DNA of 64,000 nucleotides from an uncultured Prevotella sp. GTDB taxonomy: Bacteria > Bacteroidota > Bacteroidia > Bacteroidales > Bacteroidaceae. The stretch's first letter is position 1, and each line of letters opens with the position of its first letter. The stretch is taken from the NCBI GenBank assembly GCA_946415245.1, contig CAMKRS010000002.1:186001-250000 (forward strand), written 5' to 3'. A program made the position numbers and the translations under genes. The notes under the pieces were generated by a model, which worked only from the letters and a program-made list of their open reading frames with translations, ran no database searches and had not been told where the DNA came from. Below are positions 23,901-32,900 of the stretch, piece by piece.

Positions 23901-25402
23901 GAAATTCCAACATTATCAAGTACCACATTTTTGATGGTAGCCCCATTGGAATATGCTACCAAGGCATGACTCAAACCAGATATCGTGTGATACTGACCAT
24001 CAATGGTTCCTACAAATGGATTTGATTCTGAGCCAAGAGTTCCATTCACAATGAAATCATCAGCAAGGAGAAAGTTACCAATCATATTCATTTCATCTGT
24101 AGAATGAACTGTTACCTGCTGCGTATAGTAAACCGGATAAGAATCAATATAACCAGGACTTTTTGCAATAACTTTGACAGCAGAATTATTCCCTATATCA
24201 AATGGAGAAGTACAATGTGTTTCTGGGGTCTCTTCCGGATTATTTGTCCAAAAAAAGGAAACGTTAGGGGTCGAACAAGTCAAAGTCGCAGTAGTGCCAC
24301 TAACCGATATTACAGGTTTTTCGCATCTAGGGAGGTTATAGGTGGTGGCGACAGTTGGAAAATCGTCTCCTTCAGCCTTTGCTATGGCCTTGATGACGGA
24401 GAGGGTTGGTGTTTGCGAAATTGTGACCTCAGTAGTTCCTTTAGTAGTTGTCGAGGTGGTGGGTTCTGTACCGTCTGTGGTATAGTAAATGGTAGCTCCC
24501 GTGGCGGTAATAGTGAATGTACCATCAAAATTGTTAGTGATGGTTGGGCGGTCAATAGAAAGGGCTTCCTCGAAATAGAAATAACAGTTCCCACCGTCTG
24601 GATGTGTGTACAAACCTATAATTCCTCCACAATTCTTAAATCCTTTCGGACCGTTTGTTTTGGCATTAGTACCTTTAAGATCATTATAATTATTGGTGTT
24701 AACAACTAGGTATATATTATTACCATCTCTGCCATAAGTTGAGTGAGGTATAATATCATAATGATTAGGTGTTGTATTATTGTCAAGTGTGATTTCAAAC
24801 AGTGCCTTATCACCGAGGCCAGCAAGAGCGTCAGCATTGGCTACTTCTTCCAAGTGTACACGTGCTCGGGTATTACCGGCATCATTGAGTACTCCATTGG
24901 ACACCATATATCTGCCCGTTTTGGCTTGTTTTATATAATAACAACCAGATTTTTGGTCTTTCTCGACATTCCATACTGCCTTGGTGGCATCGTAGAGATT
25001 GTTCTTGTTCCTACATTGATAAGTTGTAAGGAATGGCTGTTCATTGTCAGTACCTGTGACATCAATGTCATCAGCTACATAAAAGGCCCATCCTTCAGTG
25101 GGGCACAGGTAATAATTGGTGGTGGTATTGCCCACAACATAATCTCTACTGCCTATAAAATAAACACCAGAATAATCCGTCTGTCCCCACATTTCACTTA
25201 CTCCCAACACCATCATTAGGAGCATCAACATAAAGAGCCGTAATCTCATCGGGCACGAGCCGTAATCTCGCTGGCAACGAGCCGTAATCTTGTTGGAGGC
25301 GAGCCGTTTCTCGAGCTCAGCTCGCTTGCTGCCGCAGAGATGCAAGAATTCTGTCCCTATACCACAAAACCGTGTCATTATATTGCTCTTATCTTGTGTC
25401 AT
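20969..25402 (-). CDS. large secreted GLUG/YGGG protein (1477 aa; mature-type start at 25249)
   Basis: Layout: 51-residue leader; signal peptide from MRLRLFML (residue 52) to MWGQ (about 75); a unique N-terminal region (about 76-270); two chitobiase-C-terminus-like repeats with IYYTTDGTEPTT and related text (about 290-420); GLUG-type repeats (VGGIVGQ, AGGIVGN; about 480-580); a domain shared with the 1180-aa paralogue, including NCALAAE, RELAAWYATG, CEPDY, SPIR.DFIN, and GKFGEVAGAGQE; and a few YGGG motifs ending SATVNIEE. GLUG motifs are typical of bacterial surface proteins. There is no T9SS tail. The ORF may start at MTQD (25402), 3 bases after the KilA-N stop, or at ATG 25249; the second places the signal peptide at the N-terminus. 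Function unknown; surface role inferred. Confidence 0.85.
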   Translation of the reverse strand: MTQDKSNIMTRFCGIGTEFLHLCGSKRAELEKRLASNKITARCQRDYGSCPMRLRLFMLMLLMMVLGVSEMWGQTDYSGVYFIGSRDYVVGNTTTNYYLCPTEGWAFYVADDIDVTGTDNEQPFLTTYQCRNKNNLYDATKAVWNVEKDQKSGCYYIKQAKTGRYMVSNGVLNDAGNTRARVHLEEVANADALAGLGDKALFEITLDNNTTPNHYDIIPHSTYGRDGNNIYLVVNTNNYNDLKGTNAKTNGPKGFKNCGGIIGLYTHPDGGNCYFYFEEALSIDRPTITNNFDGTFTITATGATIYYTTDGTEPTTSTTTKGTTEVTISQTPTLSVIKAIAKAEGDDFPTVATTYNLPRCEKPVISVSGTTATLTCSTPNVSFFWTNNPEETPETHCTSPFDIGNNSAVKVIAKSPGYIDSYPVYYTQQVTVHSTDEMNMIGNFLLADDFIVNGTLGSESNPFVGTIDGQYHTISGLSHALVAYSNGATIKNVVLDNVGISSGTNVGAICNEAKGDTRIYNCGVLSGSIGGSGNVGGIVGQIEDNTRVINCYSFAEITSGNIAGGIVGNNAGTASTKENIYTMVMNCMYYGNISGGTSRSPIYGGTKITNDGNLNGYNFYLYDDEVPYTKKKSDEGGITDYNCALAAEKDYLTRFEFFRYTLNSNRELAAWYATGDPNDGKGENCEMAKWVQDGTAAYPILKRQGYYRSFINYDDAPVRGSISLSYSGVTPKTGAPTSLTVYDKDLAQKHFNYHTVRLPYYCEVADDNYSGGVVTGWEITEMEGGTQGHFVTGVLDYSGTTHSNDVYPPYNFADRYCTDKDLYGVSGRVFSQGAYFDVPEGVSGITIKPHKATNVAYLADPTYDVSYPNGYGQTNAVFVDAMGSRQAPTEINGATVNTTFDAALAALGTASGTVYDNAIVLVGNYHHHWGQSSPTDNKTKSFTIMSADFNKDCEPDYSFICQHGTGRQKISPIRFDFINSPGLGMVQKVETDNAVPKHGIWYPTGWFEVTNTTLIQFTQFEYDANDKNANSPLILLGGIYDQIVTSEKYNGVSTQYIHLGSNIYMPMFSPGIHTKSTNTTRHCPVSVTGGEFGSFYLTGMFNPNASAYTDNAECYINGGKFGEVAGAGQEKIKGDVTWLIDHADIENFYGGGINGENEITGNIFVEINNSNVGTFCGGPKFGNMHDNMTVTTNAKGSTFTKFFGAGYGGTSYNRIHTQDASNAMDYSWDSWVTSDYPRNYSADKKGIATEYEYEFIPLSGGESGAKAGFNVGRFYNKWASLSKAQTKNVITTLTDCNITTSFYGGGNLGRVDGTITTILKGCHVGEDVFGGGFSATAPKVKVFKLGAKMSPIPSYNATVGILNQGKYPTGDDVVEYTWANVGSSGSPFTDTDGKHYIWTDQDLDALGEVVGAISLTIEDSDIRRSEISGSVYGGGDASKSLNDTTVFLKGNTSIGGNVFGGGNMAPVSGSATVNIEE
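25235..25340 (-). repeat. 22-bp tandem repeat array at the 5' end of the 1477-aa gene
   Basis: Four clear units of 22 bp begin GAGCCGTAATCT or GAGCCGTTTCTC at 25235, 25257, 25279 and 25301, with a decayed fifth. Some units contain an internal inverted repeat. The array lies between the MTQD codons and the signal peptide, and its last unit supplies the MRLRL codons. Confidence 0.85.
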
Positions 25403-25405
25403 ATT

Positions 25406-25783
25406 TTACTTTAACAATTTACGTCCTTCATCGCCATTCAGCACTCGCATTTGCTGGATAGCGATTTGGTTGAGTTTCACCAGACGCTCACCCTGCTGAA
25501 CGCCATCAATCCACCGCATAGGCGACAAGGTAAAGGCATTCAAGCCTGCTTCTTTTCTAAACCCCTCGAATTCGAGGGGATTAAAAATGGTATTATGAAG
25601 AGTCTCCCACAGACCAAGATATTCAATGGTATTCCGACTACGCATCCAATTGGCTATTACACCATTGGGATCAATCTCATTCTTCTGTCTTGCGATATCC
25701 GTGATGCAGATATAGTCAGCACCATTGACCTTCATCGTCCTGATACTAACATCCTTGACTGTTATCTCGTCTTTCTTTGCCAT
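25406..25783 (-). CDS. shortened KilA-N domain protein
   Basis: The 125-residue product begins MAKKDEITVKD at 25783, 31 bases after the 1180-aa gene. The KilA-N DNA-binding signature is clear: YICITDIARQKNEIDPN, NWMRSRNTIEYLGLWE, and EFEGFRKEAGLNAFTLSPMR. After LSPMRWID the sequence jumps to a tail (RLVKLNQIAIQQM) that looks like the usual C-terminus of these proteins. Full-length relatives are about 250-280 residues, so an internal deletion is likely. KilA-N proteins occur in phages and bacterial accessory DNA and are thought to bind DNA. Its stop lies 3 bases before the next giant gene. It could be a domesticated regulator or a decaying passenger. Confidence 0.8.
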   Translation of the reverse strand: MAKKDEITVKDVSIRTMKVNGADYICITDIARQKNEIDPNGVIANWMRSRNTIEYLGLWETLHNTIFNPLEFEGFRKEAGLNAFTLSPMRWIDGVQQGERLVKLNQIAIQQMRVLNGDEGRKLLK

Positions 25784-25814
25784 TGATCTATTCTTTCTTC
25801 GTCCTCTTTCAATA

Positions 25815-28800
25815 TTATTGCTCAATATTCACCACAGTACTGCCTTCTACAACACCGCTATCACCGCCACCGAAGACATTGCCAAGCACTTCGGTTTTCC
25901 CTTGCAGATTGACAGTAACTTTGTGACCTGTTCCTGTGACATAGCTCGCCTCACCACCACCGAAGACATTGCCTTTGGTCGTATCACCCTGAGTTCCTAT
26001 CACACTATTCCCGTTTATGGTGAGGGTGACATCGCCATCAACCGAGCCTAAGTTACTTTTGTCCAAGTTCGCAGTGGTCTTTATGTAGTTGTTTCCATCT
26101 GTACCTGTTTCCAGACACTGATCTCCACCGCTGATGGAGTTCACCTTCTTCCATGTGTAGGTCACTTTATCTGGGTATTCACCTAACTCATAGATACCTG
26201 TTGTCTGGTTGTAGTTATGAATAGGTGTAAAGCCTCCAAGATCAAGTACTTCCACATCGTCCTTTGTAGCCGAATAGCCCGCACCAAAGACATTTCCTTT
26301 CACCTTGCAGTCAGTGAGTGTGGAGGTGACATCACCGGCCACCTTTCCCAACTTTCCAGCACCATAGAAATTATTAAGTACAGTGCAGTCTGTCAGTTTT
26401 GAACTGACGGTATTGGTCTGTGCCAGCGAGAAGGAAACCTTTTGGATATAGAGACGAGCCACGTTTCCGCTGGAGCCGGCAAAGAACTCATATTCATAGC
26501 CAATGGCAACACCTTGATTATTAGTAAACTTACCACGATAGTTTGCATTGCCGCTAGCATCGTAAGTAGTACTAACCCAATTATCCCAGGGCCAGTTAAG
26601 GTTTTTATATTCGTTTTGAACTCTATTGAGGTATATAGCATTGCCGCCATAACCAGCTCCATAATAGGAACCAAAGGTAGAAGAGTTGGCAATTGTGGTT
26701 ACCGTTTTTTCAGTGTTCATGTTTCCAAACTTGGGGCCACCGCAAAACTGGTCGATGTGACTGTTGGAGATGATGTTGGTGATATTGCCAAGGATTGGCT
26801 TGCTTTCATTAATACCTCCACCAAAGAAATTTTCTATGTCTGCATGGTTGACAAACCAATTTACGTTTCCATTGATTTGTTCCTGTCCTGCACCTGCCAC
26901 TTCTCCAAATTTTCCGCCATCTATGTAACATTCGGCATTATCAGTTTCGACATCACGCTCTCCTTTATCATAAAGGAAGTAACCCGTAAGGTAGAAACGC
27001 TTATACTCTCCTCCTGTTACAGATATAGGCCGATGAGGAGTAGAAACTTGTTGATCTCCGTGTGCTCCATTATTAAACATTTTAAACCATACATTGTCAC
27101 CAAACAATAGATAACGCTTTTTACGACTATTACCGGAATTGTTGGTAGATACTATCTGCTCCACTACACCGCCCATGAGAATCAGCGGTGAAAGGCTGGT
27201 TACGCTAGCGCCGTATTCCAACTGTCCAAATCTGATAATTCCAGTAGTAGTCACCTCATACCAACCTTTCGGGAAGCAGTTGCCTGGAATTGCCAAATTT
27301 GCACTTGATGCCATCTTGTGTGCAATTGCGACGGCAGGGACATTAATGAAATCGTAACGTATGGGTGAGCAATTCTGATTTTTGGCACTTCTGAAGATGA
27401 GTGAGTAATCTGGCTCATTGTCGTGGTTGTTATCGATAGACATAATGGTGAAAGGCGTATCACCACTTGACACCTCACCATCACGGCAGGCATGGTAGTT
27501 GCCCACCAGTACAATAGCATAGTCATAAACCGTAGCCGAAGAAACTCCGGTTAAGTTATTTATGGCATTACTTGCCGAAGTATAGACTTTCTGTCCACTC
27601 CCTGAGATGGGATAGTCAGTATTGTTTGAAAAACGGGTTGAAAGCAATTTTGTTGACCCTGAGGTTATTTCAAAAGAACCGCCATCAGTATACCCATAAC
27701 TATCGTAGTTAGCGTCAGAGAGATAAGTACACACAGCCCAATACGGTTCAATCGTAATACCCGTAACATCTTTGGGTACGTTGAAATATGCACCTTGTGC
27801 AAAAACACGACCACTGATGCTATAGAGGTCCTTAGCATAGGTATCACGATCAGCGAAGTTGTAATATGGGGCATCATAATTGGTGGTGGTGAAGTCGGCT
27901 GCTACCCGTTCTCCTTGAGTACCACCACTAACATCTGTAATCTTCCAACCAGTCACAACACGTTTTTCTGTGTAGTTGCCAGTGCCTATGTCGTTGTAGT
28001 AGGGAAGCTGCACCTTGTCGTAATTAAAGTTGAATCGGTCTTCGTCTTTGTCTGTGCGTATCAAGGTTAGGCTTGTCGTTTGCACATCACTGGCTGTCGC
28101 CGTAGGCCAACTCTGTCCACCGCTTGTTTTTTGACTCTTAGTCCGAATCGTCACAGATAATCTACCCAATTGACAACCTTTGTTAAGTCCCACAGACGCA
28201 TTTCTTGGTGAATGGACGGCATCAATGTTAATAATGGAGGGATATTTACCCTGTTCCTTTAAGATAGGATAGGGCTTGGGATTGGCTATAGTTCTGTCGG
28301 CAGTCTCAAGCACCCATTTGAGCATGCTGCTCTGAGTAGCAGTGCCTGTGGCATACCACGCTGCCAACTCACGGGTTGAGTTCAACAAATGCCGATAAAA
28401 CTCAAAACGCACCAGGAAGCGTTCCTCTGCTGCCAGGGCGCAGTTATATGATGTAATGTGTCGCCCTTCACTAAACGGTGCCTCATAAAGGAAATAGTTA
28501 TAATTGTTGAGTCTGTTGGTGTTGTTGGCATTGTTATCGTTACTGATTTCACTCCCACCATAGATGGGATAGACATTGCCACTTTCAAAATCGATGTCAC
28601 CATAAAACATGCAATTCATCACCATGGAGCGTAGATCATTATATTTGGAAGCATAGCAGTTATAACCAACTATGCCTCCCTTTGTTGATCCTCCCGTGAT
28701 ATTGGCAAAACTATAACAGTTGATGACACGGGCATAACAGTTATCGTTATTCCCTTCTTGCCCCAGCACACCAACTAGACCTCCGACCTTACCACTTCCA

Positions 28801-29357
28801 CTTACACTACCAGATAATATTCCACAGTTATAAATAACAGCTTTGCTCGTCGAGGTGCCTGTCATGTTACATGCAATGGCACCTACGTCAGTACCACCAC
28901 TGATGTCTACATCCTCCAATACCAGATTCTTTACCGTACCAGTAAGGGTAGCGAAGAGAGGTTCGCTGAGGTTCTTGATGCGGTAGGGCATGTGGGTTGC
29001 AGGGTCAATTGCAGCCTCGAGTGTGCCACTAAAGGAGGCAATGGTAGAGAAACTGCTGGCATCAATATCCGCCGCAATAATATAACTGCCTTCGGTGGTA
29101 ATATTGTTAAGATCGCTAAGACTGGTTATTTCCGTTTGACCCCACATCTGACCAACTCCAACGACCATCATCAGGAGCAATGATATAACGAGACGTAGAC
29201 GCACTGGGCACGAGACGTAATCTCGTTGAGCACAGAGGTCCTGCCTCTGTGTGAGTGCGCTGGTTAACGCACTTGAGTGCGCTGCCGAGAGAACTCGAGT
29301 GCGCCAGTTGCGTACCAGTTTTTTGGTCATCGTGTGTAATATCATATCTTGTGTCAT
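25815..29357 (-). CDS. large secreted GLUG/YGGG protein (1180 aa; mature-type start at 29204)
   Basis: This is a paralogue of the 1477-aa protein without its chitobiase-like region. Layout: 51-residue leader; signal peptide RLRLVISLL...MWGQ (about 53-75); GLUG-type repeats (VGGLVGV, KGGIVGY; about 150-230); then the shared domain with NCALAAEERF, RELAAWYATG, GVVTGW-like, DNNHDNEPDY, and GKFGEVAGAGQE; and C-terminal YGGG motifs ending STVVNIEQ. Residue 52 is GTG-encoded Val at the exact place where the paralogue has Met, so the real start may be GTG at 29204. MTQD at 29357 is the longer choice. No T9SS tail or anchor is visible. Surface location is inferred from the signal peptide and GLUG motifs. 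Confidence 0.85.
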   Translation of the reverse strand: MTQDMILHTMTKKLVRNWRTRVLSAAHSSALTSALTQRQDLCAQRDYVSCPVRLRLVISLLLMMVVGVGQMWGQTEITSLSDLNNITTEGSYIIAADIDASSFSTIASFSGTLEAAIDPATHMPYRIKNLSEPLFATLTGTVKNLVLEDVDISGGTDVGAIACNMTGTSTSKAVIYNCGILSGSVSGSGKVGGLVGVLGQEGNNDNCYARVINCYSFANITGGSTKGGIVGYNCYASKYNDLRSMVMNCMFYGDIDFESGNVYPIYGGSEISNDNNANNTNRLNNYNYFLYEAPFSEGRHITSYNCALAAEERFLVRFEFYRHLLNSTRELAAWYATGTATQSSMLKWVLETADRTIANPKPYPILKEQGKYPSIINIDAVHSPRNASVGLNKGCQLGRLSVTIRTKSQKTSGGQSWPTATASDVQTTSLTLIRTDKDEDRFNFNYDKVQLPYYNDIGTGNYTEKRVVTGWKITDVSGGTQGERVAADFTTTNYDAPYYNFADRDTYAKDLYSISGRVFAQGAYFNVPKDVTGITIEPYWAVCTYLSDANYDSYGYTDGGSFEITSGSTKLLSTRFSNNTDYPISGSGQKVYTSASNAINNLTGVSSATVYDYAIVLVGNYHACRDGEVSSGDTPFTIMSIDNNHDNEPDYSLIFRSAKNQNCSPIRYDFINVPAVAIAHKMASSANLAIPGNCFPKGWYEVTTTGIIRFGQLEYGASVTSLSPLILMGGVVEQIVSTNNSGNSRKKRYLLFGDNVWFKMFNNGAHGDQQVSTPHRPISVTGGEYKRFYLTGYFLYDKGERDVETDNAECYIDGGKFGEVAGAGQEQINGNVNWFVNHADIENFFGGGINESKPILGNITNIISNSHIDQFCGGPKFGNMNTEKTVTTIANSSTFGSYYGAGYGGNAIYLNRVQNEYKNLNWPWDNWVSTTYDASGNANYRGKFTNNQGVAIGYEYEFFAGSSGNVARLYIQKVSFSLAQTNTVSSKLTDCTVLNNFYGAGKLGKVAGDVTSTLTDCKVKGNVFGAGYSATKDDVEVLDLGGFTPIHNYNQTTGIYELGEYPDKVTYTWKKVNSISGGDQCLETGTDGNNYIKTTANLDKSNLGSVDGDVTLTINGNSVIGTQGDTTKGNVFGGGEASYVTGTGHKVTVNLQGKTEVLGNVFGGGDSGVVEGSTVVNIEQ
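29190..29312 (-). repeat. 22-bp tandem repeat array at the 5' end of the 1180-aa gene
   Basis: Units of 22 bp start at 29190, 29212, 29234, 29256 and 29278, with a partial sixth. Most contain a small palindrome (for example CGAGA...TCTCG, CAGAGG...CCTCTG, GTGCG...CGCAC). Unit text drifts but the 22-bp period is exact. It occupies the same place as the array in the 1477-aa gene. Confidence 0.85.
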
Positions 29358-29370
29358 ATATCGTTTTTAC

Positions 29371-29451
29371 TCAAACTTCATCTTTTATAATTTTGCTGGC
29401 CTCATTCGCATATCCCAAATATAGTCTATTAAAGACCGTATCGTTTTCCAT
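29371..29451 (-). CDS. very small ORF (26 aa) before the 1180-aa gene; possible remnant
   Basis: ATG at 29451 opens MENDTVFNRLYLGYANEASK and six more codons, stopping 13 bases before the MTQD start of the 1180-aa gene. No family was recognised. It contains a possible -7 element (TATATTTG, 29423 to 29416). It is as likely to be 5' leader as a gene. Confidence 0.25.
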   Translation of the reverse strand: MENDTVFNRLYLGYANEASKIIKDEV

Positions 29452-29478
29452 GCTATAATAGTGGATCAACTTGAAATA

Positions 29479-29748
29479 CTACTTTAGCCATGGATATTTA
29501 TCTTCCAGTCGAGTATGAAACTCAATAGGTGTAATCCACTTCTCAGGATCGTTTCGTTCTGCATCAGCCTCATCCAAGGCTAATTCAAGCTCTTCCACAG
29601 TCCTTGCATAGCCGAAGTCTTTTCCCTGAAATTCGTAGTCAATCTCCGAATCAAGGACACTTGAGACATCTTCTTTCAATGCAGATCCAGCTATTGGCTC
29701 ATTGGCGGCATCAGTTGTCATTTCAATATCTTTTATCTCTTCGCTCAT
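29479..29748 (-). CDS. small acidic hypothetical protein (89 aa)
   Basis: The 89-residue product is strongly acidic. Its C-terminal half (EELELALDEADAERNDPEKW then EFHTRLEDKYPWLK) resembles the short helical antitoxin-like proteins common in Prevotella genomes, but no toxin partner of normal size follows. There is no signal peptide, so it should be cytoplasmic, unlike its giant neighbours. It begins 38 bases after the stop of the 3778-aa gene. Antitoxin identity is a guess. Confidence 0.6.
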   Translation of the reverse strand: MSEEIKDIEMTTDAANEPIAGSALKEDVSSVLDSEIDYEFQGKDFGYARTVEELELALDEADAERNDPEKWITPIEFHTRLEDKYPWLK

Positions 29749-29786
29749 ATGCTATATAACTTTTATATCTTGCTTCTTATCATGTT

Positions 29787-29995
29787 TCATTTCACCGCCA
29801 ATTTCTTGGTGTAGCGGGCGTCGGTGCTCTGCACAATGTAGACACCTGCGTTGATCATGAAGGTCTCGACAACCTCACCCGGCTTGATGGTGAAGGTCTT
29901 CATCGTGATACCGGCCGTGTTGACGATGCGGACATCGGTGATGTGGCGCAGCTGCGACTCAACAATGATCTTATGCTCACGGGTCGTGATGATCA
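29787..29995 (-). other. T9SS type A-like C-terminal sorting tail of the 3778-aa protein
   Basis: The last ~70 residues follow the Por secretion tail pattern: a strand, D-V-R-I-V-N-T-A-G, a K-T-F strand, a GVYIVQ strand and a final KK-x-A-V-K. The usual upstream YPNP motif is not obvious. In species without a full T9SS this tail can be a relic. Confidence 0.7.
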
Positions 29996-32900
29996 GATCC
30001 TGACCATTGCGCGACTTCTCGTCACCACCGAACTGTGAGTTGTCGTCACCGAAGACAATACTGCGCGTACGGACATTAGCACCCGAGGTGAAGTACGGAC
30101 GGAACGGTATCGTGGTGGTGGTCTCAGCCTTGTCGTAGCGGCTGCCCTCGCCATTGAGCACGTACGAAGCGGTGGTCAGGTCGGTGGCGGCATAGTTCGG
30201 ACGGAACGTGTAGTTGCCGACCTTCACACCCGTCAACTCGTCGTCGCTGACACCAATCTGCACACCTGTCTCCGAAGCGAAGGTAATGGTCTGACGGTCG
30301 AGCGTCCGGCTACCAGGCCAGCCGGCGGTGTACTCAGGTACGAAGCTGCCACTGAGGTCGAACTCGTAATAGTAGTCGCCCGGGAAACCCACGATATAAG
30401 GCGTACCGGCCTGGCTGTATGGATAGCCGACGTAGCTGTGCGGCTCGCTATAGTAGTTCTGGTAGTCGTCGCTGTTCACATCCTTGCGATTACCATACTG
30501 ATAATAGTAATCCCAGAGGAAGGTGTTGGTAAACGACTTCGTTTCGTCGCCTACAGCCGGCTTCTGGAAGTCGGCCACGAAGATAGTAGCGTCGTTGCTA
30601 TCGTCCTTACCGCCCTTGAACTCACGCAACCAGTACTCATGACCCTTGTTGCTGTTGCCGTAGAAGTGGGTGATCTCACCCTTCTGCGGTGTCGTCACAA
30701 GCTCGGCGGTGAACGGGATGCTGACGCTCTCCCAACCCAGTTTTGCACCCTTCTTCATAGAGACATAATTGTCGGGCGTGCGCTGGTACCACATACGGTG
30801 GTCACCAACAAACTGGTAGGCAATCGGACTGTTGAAGTCTTGCTTGTCCACAAGCAAATGGTCGGTCACAGCGACGTACTTGCCGGCATCGTCGAGATAG
30901 CTCACATGACCCTTGACAGCACTGACCTCAGAGGCTGCCAGTGCGGCAACTGCACGATATTCTGCCTTCATACCGGTGGTGGCATCGTCCTCCAACTCAC
31001 CGTATACTGGCTCGGGCACACCGAAGTAGTCGCCAAGCACATTGGCATTGTCGCTACCTTGCTTCGGTGCGTAGACAAGCAGGTTCTGAGTCTCATCGGC
31101 ATTGGCCACACCCGTCAACGTGATATCTGCATCCATGATTGGCGCGAAGAAGACGCCGTTGGTCTCGTTCTTACTGTAACCCAAGTCGTTATGACCGGTG
31201 AAGTCGACAGCCGTCATACCTGGATAAACCTCGTACTGACCGTCAGCCGACTTGGCTGCCATCACAGCATACGGGTTGAAGTGGAAGGTGCTGATCTGCT
31301 TGTTGCCGTAATAGGCCGGAGTACGGTAGACACGGTTCGAAGCGTTCGTGATGTCGAGGACATTGGTCTCGTCGGTCTTCACAAGATGCGACGGAACTTC
31401 CTGACCTTCGCCAGTCTGCGAGAACTGATAACCGTAGTTCAGCGTCTGTCCGAAGAACAGATAGTCATCCGGCCAGATTGGTGAATAGAAGTAGTTACCA
31501 TCGGCATCGGTCTTCAATCGAGGATCGTCCTCCGTCGGAATCACACCGTTGGCATAGAGGAAGTCAGGATTCGTGAAGCGGCTCTCCACATACTGATAGG
31601 TCTCAATCTTATCGGAAGCAGCCTGACGGTTGTAACGCTCCTTCAGATAGAAGGCGTTCAGATCGTAGGCGACCTCACCATTATAGAAGGCGCGCTCAGA
31701 CTTGCGGATAGCTGGACCTGAAGCATAGTCACTGCCTTCAGGAGCAACATAGTAACAGTTGTTTACCTGCGTCCAGTTAGAGGCGGTCGGGTTGCCGAAG
31801 ACGGCCTTCACACCGGCATCGGGCGTACCCGTGGTCTTCACCCAGCAGTTCTCCACATAACCGTCGCCACTGTCAGCCAAACCGGCAGAGGTGAACGTAC
31901 CACTGACACCGAGGTTGTAGACATGACCGCAGAGGTGGCCGATGAACGAGGATGGGAGATTGTCGATATGATAACCCTCACCGTGGATATTACCGTTATA
32001 GCACTGACCATCGCCATTGGCTATCGGCGTCCAGTTGCCGGCATAGGCCTTCGGAGACAAATCCGAATGGAGGAAGACCTCAAGGTTCTGCATGCCCTGA
32101 ACACCCTTCGTACCGGTATTGTTGAGACCGGTATGACCGGAGAGGTTGCCGCTTGGCACCTTCTGGGCATTACCCTCACGATCGTAGGTCGTAGGCGTCA
32201 CACTCAGGTCATAGAGATCCTTCAACAGGTCGAGACCGCTCTTTTCGTCGTCTGCATAGTCGTTGATGTAGATCTTGCTGGCGCGCTTCACATCGGGATG
32301 ATCGATATACAGGTGATGTTCCTGATCGTCCATCACGGCCTTCAGGTCGTGGTAGTTGGCCACAGTAAACGGCACGTAGTTCGAATAGGTCTTACCAAGG
32401 TAGGTCTTCGCATAGTAGGCCAGATACTGACCGTCCTGATACCAGTAGACTGGCGTCTTGTTGGTGAACTCAACACCGTTGCGATGACGCTCGGCATCTT
32501 CCTCGTTCTGGAAGATCTCCCAACCGCCACCCATGATCTCATAGGCACCGGGCTTGATGGCGGGCTTCATCAGACCGACATTGTCGCCTGGCAGAGCGGG
32601 AGCGGGTGAATGCAAGGTCGCAATCTCAGGTACACCACTCTCGAAGTGCAGGTGGATATTGACAATATGACGCTCGGAAATAGGCTCGATATGGATACCG
32701 CTCTCGTCGCTCTCGGTATAGTCGTAACTGAAGATGACGGTGATGATGCGGTCCTTCTGCAGGTCGAAGATATCCGACTGGTTGGCCACATAGAGCGTGG
32801 TCATCTCCTCAGGCGCATTGCCCTGGATGGAGAATGCCTTCTGAAGGTTGGTCAACTGACGATAGTCGTCCTCGCTGATCAGCACACCGGGTACCACATC

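Noticed and set aside
25406..25783. Prophage inferred from the KilA-N gene
   Set aside because: There are no other phage genes, integrase or attachment sites; KilA-N proteins also occur alone in Bacteroidetes genomes.
29190..29312. 22-bp repeats as integration or attachment sites
   Set aside because: They are tandem, imperfect, and have no recombinase nearby; a repeat or leader role explains them better.
20852..29451. The 1180-, 1477- and 5900-aa ORFs as pieces of one frameshifted gene
   Set aside because: Each has its own signal peptide and start, and separate stops with small ORFs between. They look like tandem genes, although past splitting cannot be ruled out.
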